Part shown: positions 16,901 through 23,057 of the stretch, one piece after another | Layout of the letters: the number at the start of each line of letters is the position of its first letter | Position numbering within the stretch: the first letter of the stretch is position 1 | NCBI GenBank assembly: GCA_030526045.1 | Contig: JAUNDN010000003.1 | Span: forward strand, 40,979 to 104,978 | Source of the DNA: Bacillota bacterium | Lineage (GTDB): Bacteria; Bacillota; Clostridia; Lachnospirales; Lachnospiraceae | Length of the DNA: 64,000 bases | Direction: 5' to 3' | Notes under the pieces: model-generated | The model's input: only the letters and a program-made list of their open reading frames with translations | Databases searched by the model: none | What the model was told of the DNA's origin: nothing | Position numbers and translations under genes: made by a program

Positions 16901-19184
16901 TTCCCGTGAAAGAAAGAAACGGAGTTATATTCAGCTTTCCATCACAATCAGATGCATGTACTCCGACATTCTGCGTATCGAATGCTCCATCCTCTATGAC
17001 AAGATCCGGATTTTCAGGCTGCGTGAAAATAACCGCTTCTAATCTATGGCATCCTCTAAATGCCCCTGACTCAATGAGCCCAATTGATTTTGGAATGTAA
17101 ACTTTTTCAATAAAGCATTTGTCTGTAAAGCTGGTACCACTTAATATACTAATCCCAATTTTACCAATTTTTTCCGGAATCACAATTTCCTTACATTCCG
17201 GTTTAATATCCATCGCAACAATTTCTCCGCTTCCATTTACGGTAAACGTATTTTTGTGTTTAGGCGAAATATTCTCTGAGCATTCTACTACTCTCTCGTA
17301 AATCTCTTCTCCCAAATGCTTATAGGAAATACAGTGATCTATAGCTGTCTGATAGATTTTCCATCCGGTATTTGCCATTCCTTCAAAATAAAAACTCTCA
17401 GGATCATTCAGATTGTTTACAAACAGATCAATATCACACCCGGTACTCTCCCGCAAGGCATGATTCTCATCCTCTGCATTCGAAGGGTCTAATCCATCTG
17501 CAATATCAAGTGTATTATTTCTGATTGTTATATGTTCGATATTTGTGCAACCTTTAAAGGTATTAATCGGCACCTTGTTCTTAACATACGCCGGTAACCC
17601 GTTAGAATCCTGCAAAAACTTCTCCGAAAACTCAATGCTGGTTAAAGAAGAGCAGTTTTCAAAGGCATGGTACCCAATTGCATTCAGATAATTTGCATTA
17701 TTTTCGGAAGTCAGATCAAGTACCTGTAAGCCTGTACAATTTTGGAACGCATAATCCCCAATCGCATAAACAGAGGTTGGCAAAGTAAAACTAATCAATG
17801 AATAATCATTGAAGAATGCTGCCTTTCCGATAATCTTTACCTGCGAATAGAGTGGAATATAAACTTCGCTCAAGCTGATGCAATTAGCAAAGGCAGAGTT
17901 CCCGATAGTGCGAATGTTACCGCTCTCGTCAAAACTAACTTTTTTGATCTGGCTGCCGTAAAAAGCACAGTCACCTACTCCCTGTAATGTACTTGGAAGT
18001 TCCAAATTTGTGACATTGGTAAGACCTGCAAACACACCCTTTTCAGGATTCGTTTCCGTAACATCTCCCATTATCTTCCATACACCATCGGTAATCTCTT
18101 CTACATACTGTTGTCCGATATACCAAACCTCCACATCATGAATTCTCTGTTTCTGGGAAGTCGATGCACAAGGCGTAAAGTCACTTATCTTTGACAAGTC
18201 AGGCTCCGTATTAGAACCAGAATAATAATATAAAGCCGAATCACCTAATGGTTTCCAGGTACTTTCTGTACTGTCAAAGCAAGGCTGAAGTCCATCAATT
18301 GTCGATTCTTCGAGCGTGTAGGTTTGGTTGCTCACGTTTTCCTTCCAGCGGTATTTTGTCACCATCGTCGGGACACCGTCAACCATTTCCTCCTCTTCAT
18401 AGCTCTCTACACTATAAGTTGTAATGATAACATTCAGTACTTTTGAAACAGGATCTGTAGAAGTATCAGTCTTCATTATTTCTTCCAGTTTCCTGTAATT
18501 GCATGTATCCGTTTCACCGGCAGGTACGCCGGTTGGAATGATACCGTCAGTCTTTCTGTTCACATATCCCTCTGGAATATCCTTATATTCTGCTGTTGCA
18601 GCCTCCGGTTCATACTCATTATTGAATACCTTGTAATAACCAACTGTGCCCTCTTTTCTTTGGAATTTGGATAGATAATATAAGAAACTATCATCCATAG
18701 AAACCGCACAGAAATTTGTTACGGAAGTGTTATAACTGTATTTTTTAAACGCATCTACTTTGCTTTCAATCGTAAGGGTATTATTCTTCACATTGGAAGT
18801 ATTCGCCCCAAGGATTACAGCAACATTGGTTCCGGAACCGTTTTCCGAAGGAACAAATGCGAATCTGTATTGCACCGTATTATTGGCGGTGGAAGTCGTA
18901 TAAATCGGATATTTATCAATATCATCATCTACCTTTGGAACATAGCTTTTCCATTCTTCTACAGCCTCTGTTCCTTTGGGAGTCGTTTCCCATGCTCCCG
19001 TTGTACTAATGTTGCTTGTATAATTTAAGCATCTTACCCAATTCGCCGGATCGGTATTGCTCGCCTTTGATTCCTGCACTGGAATTACGGCAACCACCAG
19101 GGCAGATGCCATAAACAGAGCGCCCAACGTTTTGCGAATCTGACGCATCATCTTTCTGTTTTTCTTTTTTGTCTTATTTGCCAT
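13959..19184 (-). CDS. Large BspA-like LRR protein with InlB-type repeats and TPxTG sorting signal
   Basis: 1741 residues. Signal peptide at about 15-42 ending near SKAS; a unique N-terminal region to about 350; many LRR_5 repeats (about 375-1130, for example IGNSAFANCISLSEVYIP); three Listeria-Bacteroides/InlB B-like repeats (about 1190-1400, with GYVFTGWTPDY and GYTFVGWVPGD); Ser/Gly/Pro linkers; a divergent InlB-type repeat ending TFTMPAANVAITATYK; a conserved THFSP module; and TPKTGD, a hydrophobic segment (PKWFLALGLACISMILFF) and KKDKAVVKAK. It is a wall-anchored adhesin-like protein, 20 bp after the sortase gene. The operon and sorting signals strongly pair it with that sortase. Ligand unknown. 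Confidence 0.9.
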   Translation of the reverse strand: MANKTKKKNRKMMRQIRKTLGALFMASALVVAVIPVQESKASNTDPANWVRCLNYTSNISTTGAWETTPKGTEAVEEWKSYVPKVDDDIDKYPIYTTSTANNTVQYRFAFVPSENGSGTNVAVILGANTSNVKNNTLTIESKVDAFKKYSYNTSVTNFCAVSMDDSFLYYLSKFQRKEGTVGYYKVFNNEYEPEAATAEYKDIPEGYVNRKTDGIIPTGVPAGETDTCNYRKLEEIMKTDTSTDPVSKVLNVIITTYSVESYEEEEMVDGVPTMVTKYRWKENVSNQTYTLEESTIDGLQPCFDSTESTWKPLGDSALYYYSGSNTEPDLSKISDFTPCASTSQKQRIHDVEVWYIGQQYVEEITDGVWKIMGDVTETNPEKGVFAGLTNVTNLELPSTLQGVGDCAFYGSQIKKVSFDESGNIRTIGNSAFANCISLSEVYIPLYSQVKIIGKAAFFNDYSLISFTLPTSVYAIGDYAFQNCTGLQVLDLTSENNANYLNAIGYHAFENCSSLTSIEFSEKFLQDSNGLPAYVKNKVPINTFKGCTNIEHITIRNNTLDIADGLDPSNAEDENHALRESTGCDIDLFVNNLNDPESFYFEGMANTGWKIYQTAIDHCISYKHLGEEIYERVVECSENISPKHKNTFTVNGSGEIVAMDIKPECKEIVIPEKIGKIGISILSGTSFTDKCFIEKVYIPKSIGLIESGAFRGCHRLEAVIFTQPENPDLVIEDGAFDTQNVGVHASDCDGKLNITPFLSFTGTISDTSAPFQYAMNPSNNINVGTQTLDTYIYFYSGWPTNLTVKYNPETDKNTLIDCPVYDDLSNIENKHITVVVDRATNATQDYYIPYLTSENISAARSAVNNYQDYKRDPEHVDKPTEDEYSIINSALNVVLPAGVEAIQTGLFSNLDTEGKKVDVSKTANKMLQTITMNTVEEIEPYAFADCINDNLSTDKFSAGLTGVYQNPAGCVSIGNYAFRNCTSLTDVSIASTVNDFGIRPFMGCDNLNYVNFYDSLYYTCSDAAIIFELDGSGNKSKIMECLECRGKSFGNAKVGPSELAGITDMAEEAFMDCDGIGQVDLKESSLSKISERAFALTDQLGSVLLPETCKSIGRGAFWNTSMYYIEVPHTVTLVQPEAFANVETTDEYQEVPCQNDQYIEYQSNGDPEYKDQTKGHKTITAYCVEDSAMDTYADDYYYINPEFYRPTIYHTVYFWDTFFSSTDPDLIETQQVADGEDAIPPEFPSHSGVTATAWTPNYTSVVRDQDVTTVYTDTMHKVWFQYTDTTDPDNPKIVKLTEEQLVEHGKSATPPATEPYNEGYVFTGWTPDYRNIYDDGAIIAVFKSATADDRHKVTFYGHDGSVVASYKVDDGGSVTPPAGPARSGYTFVGWVPGDFSNITSDITSVATYEKISNSGSGGSGSGGSGSSSGSGSSSSSKASPSPSPTTNSADSVKKYTVSVSGGSGSGSYAAGAIVAINAFDRGTGQKFDKWTTSTAGVGFANAEAVSTTFTMPAANVAITATYKTDNGSSSGGSGSGGTGGSGGSSSGQNNNTGTTVEVTKPGISNTNLAGATVSGATDNFVVKVTEDQSATNAVVAALQAKYGDISRIKYLPMDISLYDSTGRTKIADTSGITVNLTLPLPDDLAQYAGNNKVAAVSNGALEDLNARFTTVDGVPCVNFTATHFSPYVIYVDTANLTEGTIDATPKTGDPIHPKWFLALGLACISMILFFKKDKAVVKAKTA

Positions 19185-19204
19185 TTTGTAACACTCCTTT
19201 AGGG

Positions 19205-20416
19205 TTACTTTATTCTCTTTGCAACTACTACAAATCTTCCGTCATCCTGAGAGTAATCACAGGTTGACAGGGTCAGAATTCGATCCCCGAAGCTTGCCGT
19301 TACTTCAGTATCATACAGGCTCACAGCCTCCATTTCCTTCATGTAGGAATTGAATTCCTCTTCCGAATTTGCTTCTATAAATTGATAATACTTAAAAACA
19401 ATATCATTCTCATTGTACACCTTGGAACGGAACACATACATCACCTGATAGGTTCCCTTCTCATAAATGGTATCAAATTGTATTATTGAATGCTTCTCTG
19501 CATAAGATTCCTTCGCATATTTCTGAAGGCCTCCGAACATCTGCCCTGACTTCATATGATGCCCGTATATAATCAAATTTGTGGACTGTGGAAAGGCGTT
19601 ACAATCACAATCCAGAAACAGACTTCCGTTCTTGTCATATTCCTGATTATAGTTGTGATCCAGATAGTACTCATTGTCACTAGTCTGCATTACAGGGTAA
19701 TCTATTAATGTATCGTCAATTTTAAGCCATCCGATTAGCTTTTTATTCTTTTGATACAAAGTTTTATACTCGTCCAGCACATCGGGCAGTTTCACAGATT
19801 CTTTATGTATGGAAAAGCCGCTTTTCTTCTGTGCATCCGAAAGCACATCGCTCCCCTTCAGCTCTGCCAGCTGGCTGTACTCCGCATTGGTACGGGCACT
19901 GTAAAAATAATATACACCAAAATATCCAAAGCTCAATGTCGCAACGATGGATGCCAGGATTACAATGATCCTTCGTTTCTTTTCCTGTCTTTTTAGTTCC
20001 CCAAGAATCTGCTCCTGCATATTCCTGTCATAATCTTCCAGTTTCCCATATGTTTTCTTTTTATTAATCTTTTCTTTCTTAACCTTGGCAGGCTTCCGTG
20101 CAGTACTTTCCTTAGCTGTTTTGCTCTTGCGATTCTTCTTATCTGCTATATTTCCTGCATTTTCAGCAGTAATTCCCTGTTTCTTTAACTTTTTTATTCT
20201 TTCAAAGATTTCATCATCAAAGTCATTTCCGATAACCGTTTCAAAACGATATTTCCCGCTTTGCATTTCCTTGAACAGCTCAAACAATTGCTTGGGGTTA
20301 TCTAATTCTGTCTCTGACTTAATAAAATCTATCTTTTTCTGATCGCGTAATGCAGCTTCATAGTCTGCCTGAGTGCGGAAGCGCCTCCCGGCAACTGTCA
20401 GCTCATTTGCCGTCAT
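19205..20416 (-). CDS. Class B sortase with long cytoplasmic N-terminal domain
   Basis: 403 residues. The C-terminal half is a sortase: His in IIYGHHMKSG (286/287), Cys386 in TLSTCDYS, and Arg394 in GRFVVVAK complete the triad, and LDHNYNQEYDKNGSLFLDC is typical of class B. A single membrane span lies at about 149-172. Unusually, about 148 residues precede it: a folded-looking part (1-80, LTVAGRRFRTQADYEAAL) and a Lys-rich linker (90-125), which should face the cytoplasm. A standard class B sortase has only a short N-tail. First gene of the operon with two TPxTGD substrates. Confidence 0.92.
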   Translation of the reverse strand: MTANELTVAGRRFRTQADYEAALRDQKKIDFIKSETELDNPKQLFELFKEMQSGKYRFETVIGNDFDDEIFERIKKLKKQGITAENAGNIADKKNRKSKTAKESTARKPAKVKKEKINKKKTYGKLEDYDRNMQEQILGELKRQEKKRRIIVILASIVATLSFGYFGVYYFYSARTNAEYSQLAELKGSDVLSDAQKKSGFSIHKESVKLPDVLDEYKTLYQKNKKLIGWLKIDDTLIDYPVMQTSDNEYYLDHNYNQEYDKNGSLFLDCDCNAFPQSTNLIIYGHHMKSGQMFGGLQKYAKESYAEKHSIIQFDTIYEKGTYQVMYVFRSKVYNENDIVFKYYQFIEANSEEEFNSYMKEMEAVSLYDTEVTASFGDRILTLSTCDYSQDDGRFVVVAKRIK

Positions 20417-20448
20417 GACACACTTCTCCTTTTATCACATATATTTCT

Positions 20449-20476
20449 ATTTTACTATTTCTTGAGATTTATTCAA
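20449..20476 (-). promoter_or_regulatory. Promoter of the sortase-BspA operon
   Basis: TTGAAT (20471-20476) and TAAAAT (20449-20454) on the minus strand, 16 bases apart, about 30 bp before the sortase start codon with its AAAGGAGA ribosome site. An additional TTGACA lies 11 bases further upstream. Confidence 0.5.
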
Positions 20477-20543
20477 GCACTTTGTCAAAATATAGGATTA
20501 TTATAGAATTATTTTCGTCGCTCATAACATTCATAATTTTCAT

Positions 20544-20579
20544 AAAAAAGCAGGGGCTGTATGATACAACCCCCGCTCT
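20544..20579 (-). terminator. Terminator of the Rpn-family nuclease gene
   Basis: Minus-strand GAGCGGGGGTTGTA...TACAGCCCCTGC hairpin followed by TTTTTT, 13 bp after the nuclease stop codon. It isolates that gene from the sortase operon promoter downstream. Confidence 0.8.
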
Positions 20580-20591
20580 TATATAATGCAT

Positions 20592-21539
20592 TTAATTCTC
20601 CGATTTATCCTTATGCAGCGCATCATAAATCAAATCACAATCATATTCCGGTGCATATTTCTCCGCTACCCTGCATACATTCTGTACTCTTTCCAAATCC
20701 TCTTCCAGTTCCTTAGCAATAGTTTGTGGGTCAGTTGCTTTTTTCAGTTTGCGGCAAATAATATTAATCAACATTTTCTCCTCACCCTCGGCTTTGCCCA
20801 ACATTTTTCCTTCAATCATTCCTATAGTTTTTCCCTCAGTTATTCCATCCTGTCTTGCATATGCCACTTCTTCCCAGCGCTGCATATATTTCACTCCCAT
20901 CTTCTCAGACAATCGAATCTTCTTCACATTTTTATGAATAAGTTTAATTCTTTTGCTTTGCGTTTTCTGAGCAATCTCATCTGTAGACTTTGTAATATAT
21001 TCCATAAAATCTAGAAATTCCTGTGAAAAGTCTTCCTGATTAGTTCCCTTGGTATTGATAAAAATTCGTACCGCTCCATCTCCCAGTTTTAAATCCGGAC
21101 ATTCCCGACATGTTCCCTCAAAGGTATAGCGAAACAATCCCCTACCAAATATATCAAAAGGTGCCACAAGAACAAAACACGTATCATTTAGAAGATTAAA
21201 ATCCGTACTTCCCGGCTCCAGTAGTGAAACATCCAACTGAGCCTGGTAATAACGGCTTCGCTTTTCCAGATTCATTGTGTTTCTCTTCTGCATCTCTGTA
21301 TAATAGACTTTCTTTTCCATGTCCAAGCTTACTACATCAAGCCTGACCTGACGTAGTTCAGGAGAAATCCGAAGTTCCTTTTCAGTCTCAGGTCTGCTAA
21401 GCAATTCGATTTCTTTCTCTAGCAAAATGCTGACCGCCGCCTGATACGCTTCCGTATTCTCCATTGTCTCATCAAATAAAAAGCGGTCAACCAGATTTAA
21501 TTCTTCAAGCTTTGCTACTACATTGTTTGTGTTTGCCAT
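20592..21539 (-). CDS. Rpn/PD-(D/E)XK nuclease family protein (transposase-like)
   Basis: 315 residues from the chosen start. The N-terminal two thirds match the Rpn (recombination-promoting nuclease, PDDEXK_2) pattern: VVAKLEELNLVDRFLFDETM, then RLDVVSLDMEKKVYYTEMQKR giving the D...ExQ-type PD-(D/E)XK site, and an FINTKG strand. The C-terminus (EGKTIGMIEGKMLGKAEGEEK) is the usual charged helix. Rpn proteins cleave DNA and stimulate RecA-independent recombination; many copies occur in gut Firmicutes and often vary by phase. An upstream ATG would add 13 residues, but AAGGAGG lies seven bases before the ATG at 21539, so that start is used. No terminal repeats or other IS genes flank it. Confidence 0.85.
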   Translation of the reverse strand: MANTNNVVAKLEELNLVDRFLFDETMENTEAYQAAVSILLEKEIELLSRPETEKELRISPELRQVRLDVVSLDMEKKVYYTEMQKRNTMNLEKRSRYYQAQLDVSLLEPGSTDFNLLNDTCFVLVAPFDIFGRGLFRYTFEGTCRECPDLKLGDGAVRIFINTKGTNQEDFSQEFLDFMEYITKSTDEIAQKTQSKRIKLIHKNVKKIRLSEKMGVKYMQRWEEVAYARQDGITEGKTIGMIEGKMLGKAEGEEKMLINIICRKLKKATDPQTIAKELEEDLERVQNVCRVAEKYAPEYDCDLIYDALHKDKSEN

Positions 21540-21796
21540 ATGCGTTCCTCCTTTGTACAGGAAACACAGATATGGCATGTTATTCCGATTTCCTGTTTCC
21601 TGCTGTATTCATGTTATTGGGTATCAAAAGCAGGATTTCAAGAATGGAGAACAGATTGTTCTGTCAGATACAGCTATGCTGCCGATCAGGCTCTCGCCTG
21701 TAGAAATCTAGTGCTTTGAAATGATTATATCATTACTTTTTTTACAATTCAACGATAATTATACATTTTTAAATAATTTTCAAATAACCTGTAAAC
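21540..21796. other. Intergenic region between divergent nuclease and Cys-rich genes
   Basis: About 310 bp without a convincing gene up to the start at 21854. A plus-strand reading ending at 21711 (GYQKQDFKNGEQIVLSD...) looks faintly coding-like but has no ribosome site or recognisable family. The part from 21720 to 21796 is very AT rich. A sporulation-type promoter candidate lies just downstream. Confidence 0.4.
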
Positions 21797-21822
21797 ACAT
21801 ACAAGCCATACCACATATGATA
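21797..21822 (+). promoter_or_regulatory. Sigma-K-like promoter candidate of the Cys-rich gene
   Basis: CATATGATA at 21814-21822 fits the sigma-K -10 consensus CATAnnnTA, with an AC dinucleotide 15 bases upstream (21797-21798) as the minimal -35. It would start transcription about 25 bp before the SD of the Cys-rich gene. The -35 match is weak evidence by itself. Confidence 0.3.
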
Positions 21823-21853
21823 AAGCATAAACAAAAACCTTTTGGAGGCAATT

Positions 21854-22087
21854 ATGAGTGATTTAACAGCTACAGGATGTGGATGCGGTACCGCTTCTGC
21901 TAACAACGGATGCGGATGCAATTCTTTCATCTGGATTATCATTTTACTTTTCTTATGCGGCGGATGTGATAACGGCTGTGGTTTCGGCATGAGAAATTCC
22001 GATTGTGGATGCGGATGCGACAGCATTATCATCATCCTGATCCTTCTCTTCTGCTGCAACGGCAACTCCTGCGGATGCGGATGCTAA
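21854..22087 (+). CDS. Small Cys/Gly-rich protein with two hydrophobic segments
   Basis: 77 residues with 15 cysteines, most in GCGCG-type runs (GCGCGT, GCGCN, DCGCGCD, SCGCGC), alternating with two very hydrophobic stretches (FIWIIILLFL and IIIILILLF). Similar chains in Clostridia are annotated chorion class high-cysteine protein, a composition label rather than a function. GGAGG lies six bases before the ATG at 21854, so an upstream TTG at 21842, inside the ribosome site, is rejected. Possible roles are a cross-linked spore coat component, metal binding or a membrane-associated peptide. It has its own terminator and a sigma-K-like promoter candidate. Confidence 0.75.
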   Translation: MSDLTATGCGCGTASANNGCGCNSFIWIIILLFLCGGCDNGCGFGMRNSDCGCGCDSIIIILILLFCCNGNSCGCGC

Positions 22088-22123
22088 TCTCCGTTCCCTT
22101 TTCTTTTCACCATGTCTGAAAAG

Positions 22124-22148
22124 TAGGCTCTGAAAAGAGCCTATTTTT
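22124..22148 (+). terminator. Terminator after the Cys-rich gene
   Basis: TAGGCTCT-GAAA-AGAGCCTA hairpin with a tetraloop followed by TTTTTC. Confidence 0.88.
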
Positions 22149-22150
22149 CT

Positions 22151-22179
22151 GCATATCGGTCAAAACGCAAACATAAAAT
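22151..22179 (+). promoter_or_regulatory. Sigma-E-like promoter of the two-gene unit at 22.2-23.0 kb
   Basis: GCATATC (22151-22157; 6 of 7 to KMATATT) and CATAAAAT (22172-22179; 7 of 8 to CATACAnT) separated by 14 bases, the spacing of mother-cell sigma-E promoters. No good sigma-A promoter is visible in the same interval. A direct repeat CGGTCAAAA occurs at 22157-22165 and 22188-22196. Confidence 0.55.
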
Positions 22180-22205
22180 ATTTAAACCGGTCAAAAGGAG
22201 CAGCC

Positions 22206-22739
22206 ATGGGGTCAGATGAACACAATAAGGTAATAGCCTTTGATACTCTTTTCAGCACCAACCACATTCAAATGCTGAAGGTTATGCTTCCTTATCTGGA
22301 TAATCAAACGCAAAAATTCATGGCTATCTATATTAAATTTCTGGAATTAAATTATACCATTGATTTTTATAGGAGAAATCCCTATCCTGTATGCGGCTGC
22401 ATGGAAAAAGAACCGAGTTTTGACCTAGCAAAAATGTGTTCGGAGCTTTGTCCCTACTGTACTGCCGAAGAAAAAAAGCAGATTGAACAAATGCGAAACA
22501 TTTTCCAAGGTATTGAAATGTACAAGGAAATGGCAAAGACCATGGAACAGGTGAAAGACTTCATGCCGGACATGGGTTCCTTCTCCGGTTTCCCGTTCGG
22601 CAACACAGCCTCTTCCTCAGAGAGCGATTCTTCTTCCGGTTCCGGTGGCTTTGATATGATGAATCTGCTAATGAATATGCTCTCTCCCGAGCAAAAGCAA
22701 ATGTTTGATATGTTTGGAGGTAATCAACATGACGAATGA
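22206..22739 (+). CDS. Protein of unknown function with a Cys cluster, possibly sporulation-related
   Basis: 177 residues, no signal peptide. A helical N-terminal part (about 10-60, FSTNHIQMLKVMLPYL) is followed by a cysteine cluster CGC-x14-C-x3-C-x2-C (about 62-86), a helix, a Ser/Gly linker (about 137-152) and a Met-rich tail (DMMNLLMNMLSPEQKQMFDMF). The cluster could bind a metal; this is inference. AAAGGAG five bases before the ATG fixes the start. It overlaps the next gene by 11 bp, so the two are probably translated together. The only clear promoter upstream is sigma-E-like, which suggests mother-cell expression. No named family recognised. Confidence 0.75.
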   Translation: MGSDEHNKVIAFDTLFSTNHIQMLKVMLPYLDNQTQKFMAIYIKFLELNYTIDFYRRNPYPVCGCMEKEPSFDLAKMCSELCPYCTAEEKKQIEQMRNIFQGIEMYKEMAKTMEQVKDFMPDMGSFSGFPFGNTASSSESDSSSGSGGFDMMNLLMNMLSPEQKQMFDMFGGNQHDE

Positions 22740-22998
22740 TTGGATGAAGGATGAATCCTTAAAGGACATTGAACCCTATAAGCTTGAATTTCTGCAGGCA
22801 CTTATATTTGAAAGCAGTAACCTCAAAAAAGATCAGCTCATGCCCTTCTTTATGGCTGTGATGAAAAAGGGGCAGGAAAAGAAGGTGAGCTTCTCCGATG
22901 AAGAGATCAACGCTATCGTTGCCGTACTTAAGAAACACGCTACACCCGAAGAAATCGGAAAGATTGAGAAAATAATGGCTATGCGCGCAAAGAGATAA
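22729..22998 (+). CDS. Small helical protein of unknown function
   Basis: 89 residues, predicted mostly helical, with YKLEFLQALIFESSNLKKDQLMPFFMAVM, a DEEINAIVAVLK helix and a basic end. GGAGG lies eight bases before the ATG at 22729, inside the end of the preceding gene, so a longer GTG/ATT-type start upstream is not needed. It has no cysteines, signal peptide or membrane span. Translational coupling with the preceding gene suggests that the two proteins act together. No family recognised. Confidence 0.75.
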   Translation: MTNDWMKDESLKDIEPYKLEFLQALIFESSNLKKDQLMPFFMAVMKKGQEKKVSFSDEEINAIVAVLKKHATPEEIGKIEKIMAMRAKR

Positions 22999-23003
22999 AA
23001 AAG

Positions 23004-23046
23004 GAGCATGGAATATTTCCGCAATCGGAATATCCCATGCTCTTTC
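23004..23046. terminator. Bidirectional terminator between the unknown gene pair and leuS
   Basis: GAGCATGG...CCCATGCTC hairpin with AATAT inner arms (23004-23042), A-run on the left (AAAAAAGG) and T-rich on the right, serving both convergent transcripts. Confidence 0.75.
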
Positions 23047-23057
23047 ATATTGTACTT

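Noticed and set aside
20592-21539. Insertion sequence around the Rpn-family gene
   Set aside because: The protein is transposase-like by family name only; no terminal inverted repeats or target duplications are visible, and the terminator hairpin explains the only repeat beside it.
21523-21711. A plus-strand reading frame ending in GYQKQDFKNGEQIVLSDTA, possibly a gene remnant
   Set aside because: The last 30 residues look somewhat protein-like, but no family is recognised, there is no ribosome site and it overlaps the nuclease gene start.
22157-22196. Direct repeat CGGTCAAAA as a regulator binding site
   Set aside because: One copy overlaps the sigma-E-like -35/spacer and the other the ribosome site, so chance cannot be excluded; noted only in the promoter entry.
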